Of a stretch of 64,000 bases of DNA, positions 17,377 to 25,678 are shown piece by piece. How positions within the stretch are numbered: position 1 is the stretch's first letter; each line of letters starts with the position of its first letter. Location of the stretch: contig CAKVOK010000014.1 of assembly GCA_934792465.1 (NCBI GenBank), forward strand, positions 4,522 through 68,521, in the 5' to 3' direction. Made by a program: the position numbers and the translations under genes. Source of the stretch: an uncultured Clostridia bacterium. Lineage in GTDB: Bacteria; Bacillota; Clostridia; RUG12999. The notes under the pieces are model-generated. The model was not told the origin of the DNA. It saw only the letters and a list, made by a program, of their open reading frames with translations, and made no database searches.

Positions 17377-17504
17377 AAGAGATTATGTAAAGCAATTAAT
17401 GTGGACAACTTTTCATAAAATCCTGTGAAAAGTGTGGATAACTTACGTAAAAGGTGGGTAAAATGCGTGTTTTTGGTGGATAACTATGTTGATAAGGTGT
17501 ATAA
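17368..17504 (+). promoter_or_regulatory. Cluster of DnaA-box-like 9-mers
   Basis: Same-direction matches to TGTGNATAA with 0-2 mismatches: GGTGTATAA (17368), TGTGGACAA (17400), TGTGGATAA (17433, exact), GGTGGATAA (17475), TGTTGATAA (17487) and GGTGTATAA (17496). They sit in the non-coding gap after tsaD. It could be a DnaA-titration or regulatory site; no origin genes are nearby. Confidence 0.5.
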
Positions 17505-17592
17505 ACAATGCGTGATACTCCGAAATTATGGAAACATATAAGTCTTATTTTTGCGGTTAATGTCAAAAATTTGCCATGATTAAAAAAAGGTA

Positions 17593-17621
17593 TTGACACC
17601 GCTGTTTTAATATGATATACT
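17593..17621 (+). promoter_or_regulatory. Sigma-A promoter of the Gfo/Idh gene
   Basis: TTGACA, 17 nt, TATACT; GGAGGGG ribosome site and ATG follow at 17639 and 17654. Confidence 0.85.
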
Positions 17622-17653
17622 GAAAAAAATAAATTAACGGAGGGGAACTACAT

Positions 17654-18730
17654 ATGATTAAAGTAGGTATTATAGGCTGCGGCGGTATAGCAAACGGAAA
17701 GCATATGCCGGCACTCAAAAAGCTTGAAGATGTGGAAATGGTTGCGTTCTGCGATATTATCAGGGAAAGAGCGGAAAAAGCCGCTAAGGAATACGGCACT
17801 GCGGACGCTAAGGTTTATGAGGATTACAAGGAATTGTTAAAGGACAAATCCATAGACGTCATCCACGTTTGCACACCGAACAGAGAGCACAGCTTCATAA
17901 CTATAGACGCACTCGAAGCAGGCAAGCACGTAATGTGTGAAAAGCCTATGGCTAAGACATATGCGGAAGCAAAGGCAATGCTTGAAACGGCAAAGAGAAC
18001 GGGCAAGAAGCTCTCAATCGGCTATCAGAACAGACAGACGCCGGAGGTTCAGTACTTGAAAAAAGCTTGCGACAACGGTGAACTCGGCGAGATTTATTTT
18101 GCAAAAGCTCACGCAATCCGCCGCAGAGCAGTTCCGACATGGGGTGTATTCCTGAATGAAGAAGAGCAGGGCGGCGGTCCGCTTATAGATATAGGAACGC
18201 ACGCACTCGACATCACGCTTTGGACGATGAACAACTACAAACCGAAAATGGTTGTCGGCAAAACATACAGAAAGCTTGCCGACCAGACGGAAACGGCAAA
18301 TGCCTGGGGCGATTGGGATCCCGAAAAATATACTGTTGAGGATTCGGCATTCGGATTTATCGTAATGGAAAACGGTGCTACAATCGTGCTGGAATCCAGC
18401 TGGGCGCTCAATACGCTTGATGTAAAGGAAGCGAAATGCAGCCTTTGCGGAACAAAGGGCGGTGCGGACATGAACGACGGACTTCGTCTTAACGGCGTTA
18501 AATACGGCAAAATGTATACAGAAAAACCGGAACTCGGCGCAGGCGGCGTTGATTTCTATGACGGCGCAAGCGAAACTCCTGCGGACAGAGAGGCGAGATT
18601 CTGGATTGATGCTGTTAAAAACGACAAAGACCCTGTAGTTCTTCCGGAACAGGCAATCGTCGTAACAAGAATACTTGAAGCGATTTACGAATCGGAAAAG
18701 ACAGGCAAACCTGTATATTTCAATGACTGA
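17654..18730 (+). CDS. Gfo/Idh/MocA-family oxidoreductase
   Basis: A 358-residue NAD(P)-dependent oxidoreductase. The N-terminal Rossmann fold has GIIGCGGIANGKHMPAL, and the cofactor/catalytic motif is CEKPMAKT, with its conserved Lys near residue 97. The C-terminal alpha/beta domain contains GGGPLIDIGTHALDITLW. Relatives oxidise sugars, inositols or their derivatives; the substrate cannot be read from sequence. It is a single-gene unit with its own strong promoter and a hairpin downstream. Confidence 0.92.
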   Translation: MIKVGIIGCGGIANGKHMPALKKLEDVEMVAFCDIIRERAEKAAKEYGTADAKVYEDYKELLKDKSIDVIHVCTPNREHSFITIDALEAGKHVMCEKPMAKTYAEAKAMLETAKRTGKKLSIGYQNRQTPEVQYLKKACDNGELGEIYFAKAHAIRRRAVPTWGVFLNEEEQGGGPLIDIGTHALDITLWTMNNYKPKMVVGKTYRKLADQTETANAWGDWDPEKYTVEDSAFGFIVMENGATIVLESSWALNTLDVKEAKCSLCGTKGGADMNDGLRLNGVKYGKMYTEKPELGAGGVDFYDGASETPADREARFWIDAVKNDKDPVVLPEQAIVVTRILEAIYESEKTGKPVYFND

Positions 18731-18751
18731 TAATTAAATAATATGATGACA

Positions 18752-18801
18752 GAGGGGCTGCAGCAAAACGATTTTTGAAATCGAGTTGACTACAGCCCCA
18801 T
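18752..18801 (+). terminator. Hairpin after the Gfo/Idh gene
   Basis: GGGGCTG (18754-18760) pairs with CAGCCCC (18793-18799), with an inner CGATTT/AAATCG stem. It is a degraded family D hairpin with only a weak T-tail. Confidence 0.55.
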
Positions 18802-18918
18802 CTTAATATAACAATATACTTTGCTTATCAATATTCACCATGGCAAAGAGGATTAAACGAAAACACAAATGACATTCTTAGATTTTTCTATCTTAATGGA
18901 ACAGATTTTTTAAAGGAG

Positions 18919-19047
18919 GTGAACGCTCTGGATAAAGAATAGATAATATTATTTATGATACTTCTGTTACTATTAGTAACTTCCATAAAAAATAACGCCC
19001 ACCGTCAAATGAAGCGTTATTTTAAAATAATATTCATTTTGGCATAA
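18919..19047 (+). pseudogene. Possible remnant of a small holin-like toxin gene
   Basis: A strong AAAGGAGG is followed by a short frame (VNALDKE) that stops at TAG 18940. The same frame continues as MILLLLLVTSIKNN up to TAA 19047. A small hydrophobic peptide behind a strong ribosome site, with an AATAACGC/GCGTTATT hairpin (18991-19021) overlapping its end, is the layout of putative holin-like toxins (Hol-Tox). The in-frame stop suggests decay. A 14-codon ORF (18869-18913) lies just upstream. Confidence 0.3.
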
Positions 19048-19122
19048 CCGTTTGAGGTCTTGCCTTTTTCTGTTTATATTTTACCACAAAACATTTTATT
19101 TGTCAAGTGTTAAATTTTTTTC

Positions 19123-19560
19123 GGCGGTGTTGGTCTGTACTGACTCCCATAAGCTCCCCTGTGTAAGGATACTTACTTAGGTCTGCACATACTTCGCGAT
19201 AGGCTCCCCTGTGTAGGGGAAACGGAATAATGCCGGCGACATACGTAGGCATGCCTTGGTAGAGCCGGCGGCATAGCCGTCTGAGGGGTTGTTGGTCTGC
19301 ACTCACCACATAGGCTCCCCTGTGTAAGGGGAGCTGGCACCGTTAGGTGACTGAGGGGTTGTTGGTTTTGCATTGACTTTCTATTATTTTTTCAATACTT
19401 TTTACAACCCTTCCACCGCCACAGGCGGTTCCCCTCCCCTTACACAGGGGAGGCGTTAGTTAGTGCCGCTGAATGGGGTCTGTACAAACTTATATAGGCT
19501 CCCCTTACACAGGGGAGGCTTGGGTCTGTGCCGCCGAATTGGCGTGGGGTGGGGTGGAAT
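19123..19560. repeat. Family A repeat cluster (fragments in both orientations)
   Basis: Several partial units with CTCCCCTGTGTAAGGGGAG and CTTACACAGGGGAG cores lie head to head: one side ends GGGGTTGTTGG (about 19375), the other starts ACAACCCTTCC (about 19407). They fill the gap between the decayed small ORF and the SLH gene. No gene is seen. Confidence 0.75.
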
Positions 19561-19566
19561 TAGGGC

Positions 19567-19606
19567 GAAAAAAAAGCATTGAGGATAAACCCCAATGCTT
19601 TTTTAT
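19567..19606 (-). terminator. Terminator of the SLH protein gene
   Basis: AGCATTG (19575) pairs with CAATGCT, extended by GG/CC. The minus-strand RNA ends in eight U from the A-tract at 19568-19575. Confidence 0.85.
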
Positions 19607-19621
19607 TATACAAGCTTTAGA

Positions 19622-22621
19622 TTAGCTGTTGTATTCGAAGATTACGATATCTTCAACGATTGTATCGTTCTGTGTACGAACGAATACTACGTCTGCTTTA
19701 CCTTCGCCTGTCTTGTCAGCGTCAACTTCGCCTGCTGCAGCGTCTTTAACCTTAATCTTGCTTGCGAACAAGTCTACGCTTGCGCCTGCAACATTAGATT
19801 TAGCTGAAAGGTCGATCGAATTTTTACCTTCTTTGTTATCAGCAAGTACAATCTTTGTACCTGTCTTATCATAAGCAAATCCGAGATAGAAGCAGTAATC
19901 GTCTCCGCCAGCTTCGAAAGCAGCAAGTTTTATACCCTTACCGTCAAGTGCGAATTTAAGTCCGCCCGGCTGTGAAGCATCTTTAAGGTCTGCAGCTTTT
20001 ACAAGTCTGTAAATCTTATCAGCTTCGCCGTTTGCTGTTTTGCTGTAAAGAACTACATCACCTTTTGCAAGAACATCAGCTGTGTTAGCTTTTGCTGTGA
20101 ATACAGGTTCTGCATTTTCGCCTTTATATTCAGCATCTATAACTTCTGTATCGTTCTTGTCAGCAAATACTGTAACTTCTTCGCCGCCAACATAACCTGT
20201 TAAGTTATAACCTTCGTCGCCGTCGTCGTTTGTTACGTTAGATTTGCTGCTGATTACGAAGAAGTCGCTGTTGAGAGCGATTTCGCCTACAAGACCTTCA
20301 CCGCAAACAACTTTAACATAGCTATCGTCGTCAAGACCGTAACCTTTACCTGTGTAGGTGTTTCTGTTTACGAGAGCGTCTTTCTTTGCAATCGAAATAT
20401 CATCTTCGTCAATTTCTTTGCTAAGATTAGTACCCTTAGCGTAGCTGAATATAGCTGTTGTATCGCTGAGGTATACGCCGCCTAAACTTTCCGTAGCTTC
20501 GATATAATCTTTGCCCGGAATTTCTTTATAGTTGAATGCTGCATCAGAATCATTTTCTGTTGCTGTAACGTAAATCTTGTTGATTTCGTTTGAAGAGTTT
20601 GTTTCGTAAGCAACAACCTTGTTCATAAGAATCTTTGAACCGGAAACTGTTCCGCCCAAGTTACCAAGCATTGTTTCAGAGCTCATGCTTGTTGTTGAAA
20701 CAGATGTTTTACCCTCGAAAGAAACCTTATTAGCCATGTCAAATGTTGTCCATGTGCCGTCTACAGTTACGAGTCTAATCTGCCAGCTGTCTTCAACACC
20801 TGTAGATTTAACAGCCTTTGTAGCAAAACCGTATTTGAGGTTCTGGTTAGAAGCTGTCTTATCCATATCTACAACGTATCCGCGAGCGTTTACATAAAGT
20901 GTAACTTCATCGCCGAGTTTAATACCGTTCGAACCTTCTTTACCGATTTTGTCACCGATATATTTGTTGTAGTCATAAGCTTTTCCGCCTACTGTAAGTG
21001 TCTTGTCGTCTGTGTCGTAAGTTGTAACAGAACCGGAAGCTTTTTCAGATGTGATTGTAACAACACCGTATTCAAGCTCGTTGTTGCTGTTTACATAACC
21101 TGCAATACTGAGAACGTCGTCAACCTTGATGTCTGCGAATGTTGCAGCAGCACCGTCTTTAACGATTGAGTATCTGCCTTTGTATTCGTCTTCATCAAAT
21201 TTAACTTTGTTGATAAGGTTGCTATCTTTATCGTAGGATTTACCAACAACTGTTGTTGTCTTTTCGTTGATAGAATCAACTACAAGATCAAAGTAATCTG
21301 TGATATAAGCAATGTTGAATTCGTCGCCCGATGTGTTGCAAACGAGTTTAACATCAGCGTCTTTCGCATCATCAAGGTAGTAATCAAGAACTTCTTTCAT
21401 ATTAGAAACTGTCTTAATATCTCCGCCTTTTGATATAGAACCTATTGCTTTAGGAGCTGTCTGTCTGCCGTTTACATAAACTTTAGAGATTTCTACATCA
21501 TGTTTGTCGTATTTGTCAGCGTCTTTGTCTGTGTATACAGCAACTGTACCTGTGATTGTATCTGTGCCTGCTGTAATAGATGTTTTTGACTTATAAACGT
21601 CTTTTGTTTTGAAAGATACATCCGAGTTCTTAGATGTTTTCGGATATACAGCTATAAGAGTAGCGTCTGAATCTGTTGCATTGTCAACGTACATAACTAC
21701 GTTGTAATCAAGGTAAGATTCTGCTGTTGCTTTGATATCGCTTGCTACGTTGATTGTAGCTTTTTTGTATCTTGTATCAGACATTGAAGTACCGTAAACA
21801 TCTGAAGGATTAGCATCGTCTTCAGCTTTGTTCATGTAGTATCTCTGAGCTGTGTAGTTATCTTTAACAGCTGTTACCTGTCTCTCGTATTTAACCTGAA
21901 CTTTACCGTCTTTGATTGTATCGTCGGAAGCCGGAGTCTGTTCGATTGTACCTTCAAATTTTGTTACGTTTAATTTGTTGAGTAAGAGATTTTCCGTAGC
22001 TGTGAAAGAAACGTCTGTACCGAAGCTTGTCTGTCCCATTATAGGAACTTCGAGAGCGTTGTAAGACATCTGAGCTACGATTGAACGTGTTGCTGCTACG
22101 CCTGTTGCGCCGCCGCTAACGTTTGCAAGGATACCTCTCTGTGCAGCAACGATCTGGAAGCCGCCCGGATATCCGCCGTTTACTTCAGCCATCGGTGTGT
22201 AACCCAAAGCTGCAACGAGCATCTTGATTGCCTGTTCGTAAAGAACCTTGTCTTCAGGACCGAAGTTTCCGTCACCGTAACCGTTTACGATACCCTGCTG
22301 TGAAGCAAGAGCTACATAACCGGATGCCCAGTGGTCGCCCGGAACATCGTTGAATACCTGCTGACCTTTTGCACCGTTTGCTGTTTCTTCAAGACCTAAG
22401 AGACGGCAAACAACAGCAGCGAATTCTGCTCTTGTGATATCTCCGTCAGGCTTGAATGTGCCGTCTTCATAGCCCTTTAAGATGCTTAATGAGCTAAGAA
22501 CACTTACTGCCTCGCCGTACTTTGCATCAGCTGCCACGTCAGTATACGATGCTGCGCCTACTGTTGTGAAAACAAGCATGAATGAAAGAACAACTGCCAA
22601 AACTTTTGATAAGTTCTTCAT
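19622..22621 (-). CDS. Large S-layer homology (SLH) domain protein, likely S-layer protein
   Basis: A 999-residue exported protein. It has a signal peptide (MKNLSKVLAVVLSFMLVFTT) ending near AASYTDV, then three SLH modules at about residues 28-75 (YEDGTFKPDGDITRAEFAAV), 85-135 (YGDGNFGPEDKVLYEQAIKM) and 140-190. About 800 acidic, Thr/Ser/Lys-rich residues without recognisable catalytic motifs follow. SLH modules bind pyruvylated wall polymers. The strong promoter, structured leader, uniform codon use and dedicated terminator fit a major surface protein. Confidence 0.9.
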   Translation of the reverse strand: MKNLSKVLAVVLSFMLVFTTVGAASYTDVAADAKYGEAVSVLSSLSILKGYEDGTFKPDGDITRAEFAAVVCRLLGLEETANGAKGQQVFNDVPGDHWASGYVALASQQGIVNGYGDGNFGPEDKVLYEQAIKMLVAALGYTPMAEVNGGYPGGFQIVAAQRGILANVSGGATGVAATRSIVAQMSYNALEVPIMGQTSFGTDVSFTATENLLLNKLNVTKFEGTIEQTPASDDTIKDGKVQVKYERQVTAVKDNYTAQRYYMNKAEDDANPSDVYGTSMSDTRYKKATINVASDIKATAESYLDYNVVMYVDNATDSDATLIAVYPKTSKNSDVSFKTKDVYKSKTSITAGTDTITGTVAVYTDKDADKYDKHDVEISKVYVNGRQTAPKAIGSISKGGDIKTVSNMKEVLDYYLDDAKDADVKLVCNTSGDEFNIAYITDYFDLVVDSINEKTTTVVGKSYDKDSNLINKVKFDEDEYKGRYSIVKDGAAATFADIKVDDVLSIAGYVNSNNELEYGVVTITSEKASGSVTTYDTDDKTLTVGGKAYDYNKYIGDKIGKEGSNGIKLGDEVTLYVNARGYVVDMDKTASNQNLKYGFATKAVKSTGVEDSWQIRLVTVDGTWTTFDMANKVSFEGKTSVSTTSMSSETMLGNLGGTVSGSKILMNKVVAYETNSSNEINKIYVTATENDSDAAFNYKEIPGKDYIEATESLGGVYLSDTTAIFSYAKGTNLSKEIDEDDISIAKKDALVNRNTYTGKGYGLDDDSYVKVVCGEGLVGEIALNSDFFVISSKSNVTNDDGDEGYNLTGYVGGEEVTVFADKNDTEVIDAEYKGENAEPVFTAKANTADVLAKGDVVLYSKTANGEADKIYRLVKAADLKDASQPGGLKFALDGKGIKLAAFEAGGDDYCFYLGFAYDKTGTKIVLADNKEGKNSIDLSAKSNVAGASVDLFASKIKVKDAAAGEVDADKTGEGKADVVFVRTQNDTIVEDIVIFEYNS

Positions 22622-22692
22622 TAGAACTCCTCCTTATAAAAAATTTATTTTTCTCACCTTGATAGGTGCGGTACACCTTTTCCTGTACCCAT
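22622..22692 (-). promoter_or_regulatory. Structured 5' leader of the SLH gene
   Basis: About 70 nt between the transcript start and the ATG. It contains GGTAC/GTACC and CACCT/AGGTG hairpins before an AAGGAGGAG ribosome site. Such leaders often stabilise abundant surface-protein mRNAs (inference). Confidence 0.5.
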
Positions 22693-22698
22693 GTGCAT

Positions 22699-22727
22699 AT
22701 TATATCACTTTGTCCGCACTATGTCAA
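22699..22727 (-). promoter_or_regulatory. Strong sigma-A promoter of the SLH gene
   Basis: Perfect consensus on the minus strand: TTGACA, 17 nt, TATAAT. Confidence 0.95.
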
Positions 22728-22898
22728 GGATTTTGAATATATGTAATGAAAATGTAAAATAAGGTGTAACATTGTTACAAAATATAACATCGAAAAATTT
22801 CGGCAAACAAGCGTTCTGTACCGCAATATACAGCATATTAAGCCTATTTTTGCGTATGCACGGTGTAATGTGCTGTATACTGCAGTAGGAAACGTTAT

Positions 22899-22931
22899 TT
22901 TTTCAAAATTTTTGATTTAAATTTTGAAAAA
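22899..22931. repeat. 13-bp AT-rich inverted repeat
   Basis: TTTTTCAAAATTT and AAATTTTGAAAAA around a 7 nt loop. It lies in the gap upstream of the SLH promoter; possibly a bidirectional terminator or a structural site. Confidence 0.6.
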
Positions 22932-22987
22932 TGCTTTTATTAAATTACATTTTATCACCAATGTGATTTTGCGGTGTGTGCATTTTT

Positions 22988-23284
22988 ACAACCCTTCCAC
23001 CGCCACGGGCGGTCCCCACACCTCCGCTGCACAGCAGCGTTTTAACAACCCTTCCGTCATGCTTTCGCATGCCATCTCCCCTTACACAGGGGAGGCTTTG
23101 GTCTGTGCCACTGAATGGGGTCTGTATGAATTTTGAACAACCCTTCCACCGCCACGGGCGGTCCCCCTCCCCTTACACAGGGGAGGCTTTGGTCTGTGCC
23201 GCTGAATTGGGTTTGTATGCACCCCCATAGGCTCCCCTGTGTAAGGGGAGCTGTCAGCAAAGCTGACTGAGGGGTTGTAGGTTT
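22988..23284. repeat. Family A repeat cluster left of the DUF559 gene
   Basis: Three ACAACCCTTCC starts (22988, 23045, 23139) each lead into hairpins of differing sequence (CCGCCACGGGCGG; CATGCTTTCGCATG). The last element closes with GGGGAGCTGTCAGC and TGAGGGGTTGTAGG, five bases before the DUF559 stop codon. Confidence 0.85.
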
Positions 23285-23288
23285 GCAT

Positions 23289-23651
23289 TTATTTATTAAT
23301 ATGTTTTTTTATTTGTTCATCAATATAAACGCATACGCCCTCGAAATTCTTCAAAACATCAAGGTTTGATATTCTTACAACCGTTATCCCATATTTATTT
23401 AAATATTCTGTTCTTTTCGCATCATTTCTTGCACCTGCATCTTTATAATGCTGAGAACCGTCAATTTCTATTGCCAGTTTCGCACTTGCACAATAAAAAT
23501 CCGCAATATACATACCGAGTATTTTCTGACGTGTTACTTTTACCGGATAATCCCGCAGATAGTCATACCATAGATGTTTTTCTTCCTTTGTCATATTTTT
23601 TCTTAACTCATTTGCAAACGGAAGCAAATTTTTGTTATGTTTTCTATCCAT
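23289..23651 (-). CDS. DUF559 endonuclease-domain protein
   Basis: A 120-residue protein related to very-short-patch-repair-type nucleases. It has the family N-terminus (LPFANELRKNMTKEEKHLWY), then FYCASAKLAIEIDGSQHY with the acidic residues of the restriction-like core, and the end VVRISNLDVLKN. GGAGG lies 8 nt before the ATG. Both ends touch family A repeats (5 bp and about 38 bp away), so gene and repeats look like one unit. DUF559 proteins are poorly characterised; a DNA nicking or repair role is inferred from fold. Confidence 0.85.
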   Translation of the reverse strand: MDRKHNKNLLPFANELRKNMTKEEKHLWYDYLRDYPVKVTRQKILGMYIADFYCASAKLAIEIDGSQHYKDAGARNDAKRTEYLNKYGITVVRISNLDVLKNFEGVCVYIDEQIKKHINK

Positions 23652-23688
23652 CGGTACTACCTCCGAATAAACTTGTGCGAATTTTGGA

Positions 23689-23945
23689 CAACCCTTCCAC
23701 CGCTAACGCAGTCCCCCTCCCCTTACACAGGGGAGGCTTGGTTTGTGCCGCTGAATGGGGTTTGTTCCTCTTTTGGACAACCCTTCCACCACTAACGTGG
23801 TCCCCCTCCCCTTACACAGGGGAGGCATTGGCGAGTGCCACTGAATTGGGTTTGCACGAATTTTGAACAACCCTTCCGTCATGCTTTCGCATGCCACCTC
23901 CCCTTACACAGGGGAGGCTTGGGTCTGTGCCACTGAATGGGGTTT
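23689..23945. repeat. Family A repeat cluster between pyrG and the DUF559 gene
   Basis: Three tandem units begin ACAACCCTTCC (23689, 23778, 23865) with different small hairpins (CCACCACTAACGTGG; CATGCTTTCGCATG) but the same CTCCCCTTACACAGGGGAGG core. The last ends GAATGGGGTTT, two bases before the pyrG stop codon. Confidence 0.85.
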
Positions 23946-23947
23946 CA

Positions 23948-25555
23948 TCATTTCTCCAGTGCGGCTTTCACAAATCCCAGAAATACCGGATGCGGTCTAT
24001 TGATTCTGGACTTGAATTCCGGGTGGAACTGCACGCCCACGAACCATTTATGCGACGGTATTTCGACGATTTCGACAAGCGTTTCGCTCGGCGAACGTCC
24101 CGAAATCTTCATGCCCGCTTTTTCAAACTCCTCTATATATTTATTATTAAATTCATATCTGTGTCTATGGCGTTCGTAAATCAAATCCTGTCCGTAAAGG
24201 CTCTTGCAAATAAGCCCGTCCGTCAGTTTACAGGGATAAAGACCGAGGCGCATTGTTCCGCCCATATTCTCTATTTCCTTTTGTTCCGCCATAATGTCTA
24301 TTACCGGATATTCCGTTTTTTCGTCAAATTCGGCACTGTTTGCGTTTTTGAAATTCAAAACGTTTCTCGCAAATTCAACAACGCTGAGCTGCATACCGAG
24401 ACAAATTCCGAAAAACGGCACGTTATTCTCTCTGGCATATCTGATAGCTTTAATCTTGCCCTCGATACCCCTGTTGCCGAATCCGCCCGGAACCAATATT
24501 CCGTTTACGTCCGAAAAGGTTTCATTAACGTTATCGTCCGTTATATCTTCCGAATCCACCCATTTTATATCTACATCGGCATCGTTCGCTATACCTGCGT
24601 GTTTCAGCGATTCAACAATGCTTATATAAGCGTCGTGCAGCGAAACATATTTGCCGACAAGCGCAATTTTAACTTTCTTTTTGAGGTTGAGCGCCTTATC
24701 CGCAAGTGCTTTCCACTCCTTGAGGTCGGGATCTTTCTTCTCGATACCGAGCATTTCGCATACCGTATCGGCAAGCCCCTGTTTTTCGAGCATAAGCGGC
24801 ACGTGATACAGGCTGTCCGCATCAAGATTTTCTATTACGGCTTTTTTCTGTACATTACAGAACAGCGCAATCTTATCCTTATGCTCTTCCGGTATCGGTC
24901 TTTCGCTTCTGCAAACGATTATATCCGGCTGAATACCGAGGCTCAGAAGCTCTTTTACGCTATGCTGCGTCGGTTTCGTTTTCAGCTCGCCCGATTTCTC
25001 TATGTACGGAACGAGCGTTACGTGTATATACAGGCAATTTTCTCTGCCGACATCGCCTTTTACCTGGCGGATTGCTTCGAGGAACGAGAGAGATTCCACA
25101 TCGCCCACCGTTCCGCCGATTTCCGTTATTACAACGTCCGGCTTTGCGGCTGTATTGCCCACTCTGAAAACCTTATCCTTAATTTCGTTTGTTATATGAG
25201 GTATTACCTGAACGGTACCGCCGAGGTAGTCGCCTCTGCGTTCTTTATTTATAACGCTAAGATAAATTTTACCCGTTGTCACGTTGCTGTTTACGCCGAG
25301 ATTTTCGTCGATAAATCTTTCATAGTGACCGAGATCCAAATCTGTTTCCGCACCGTCATCGGTAACAAAAACTTCCCCGTGCTGATACGGACTCATCGTA
25401 CCGGGATCTATGTTTATATACGGGTCAAATTTCTGCATTGTAACCTTAAGACCTCTTGCCTTAAGCAATCTACCGAGAGATGCGGCGGTAATTCCTTTGC
25501 CTATTCCCGACACTACACCGCCGGTTATGAATATATATTTAATAGCCACCGCCAT
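23948..25555 (-). CDS. pyrG: CTP synthase
   Basis: A 535-residue cytosolic enzyme that aminates UTP to CTP with glutamine and ATP. The N-terminal synthetase domain begins KYIFITGGVVSGIGKG and has FDPYINIDPGTMSPYQHGEV. The C-terminal glutamine amidotransferase has the catalytic Cys in FGICLGMQ and His/Glu in GVQFHPEF. The length is normal. AAAGGGG is close to the ATG. Repeats start directly after its stop codon. Confidence 0.98.
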   Translation of the reverse strand: MAVAIKYIFITGGVVSGIGKGITAASLGRLLKARGLKVTMQKFDPYINIDPGTMSPYQHGEVFVTDDGAETDLDLGHYERFIDENLGVNSNVTTGKIYLSVINKERRGDYLGGTVQVIPHITNEIKDKVFRVGNTAAKPDVVITEIGGTVGDVESLSFLEAIRQVKGDVGRENCLYIHVTLVPYIEKSGELKTKPTQHSVKELLSLGIQPDIIVCRSERPIPEEHKDKIALFCNVQKKAVIENLDADSLYHVPLMLEKQGLADTVCEMLGIEKKDPDLKEWKALADKALNLKKKVKIALVGKYVSLHDAYISIVESLKHAGIANDADVDIKWVDSEDITDDNVNETFSDVNGILVPGGFGNRGIEGKIKAIRYARENNVPFFGICLGMQLSVVEFARNVLNFKNANSAEFDEKTEYPVIDIMAEQKEIENMGGTMRLGLYPCKLTDGLICKSLYGQDLIYERHRHRYEFNNKYIEEFEKAGMKISGRSPSETLVEIVEIPSHKWFVGVQFHPEFKSRINRPHPVFLGFVKAALEK

Positions 25556-25678
25556 CGCCCCTTTTCCGCACTCTTAATGCTCTTTTTTATTTTTTAATAT
25601 TCCACAACTAATATATTATATCAGATTATCGCCCTGTTTGTCAATCACATTTTCTACAAAAAACTATTTTTTTTGATT

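Noticed and set aside
17368..17504. Chromosomal replication origin
   Set aside because: DnaA-box-like sites occur, but dnaA, dnaN, rpmH and mnmG are absent and no long AT-rich unwinding element adjoins them.
22976..23260. Short open frames across the repeat clusters (both strands)
   Set aside because: They encode only translated repeat sequence, lack ribosome sites and are interrupted differently in each copy.
23891..25597. 568-codon plus-strand frame opposite pyrG
   Set aside because: It is a shadow of CTP synthase with no independent start signals and a composition typical of antisense frames.
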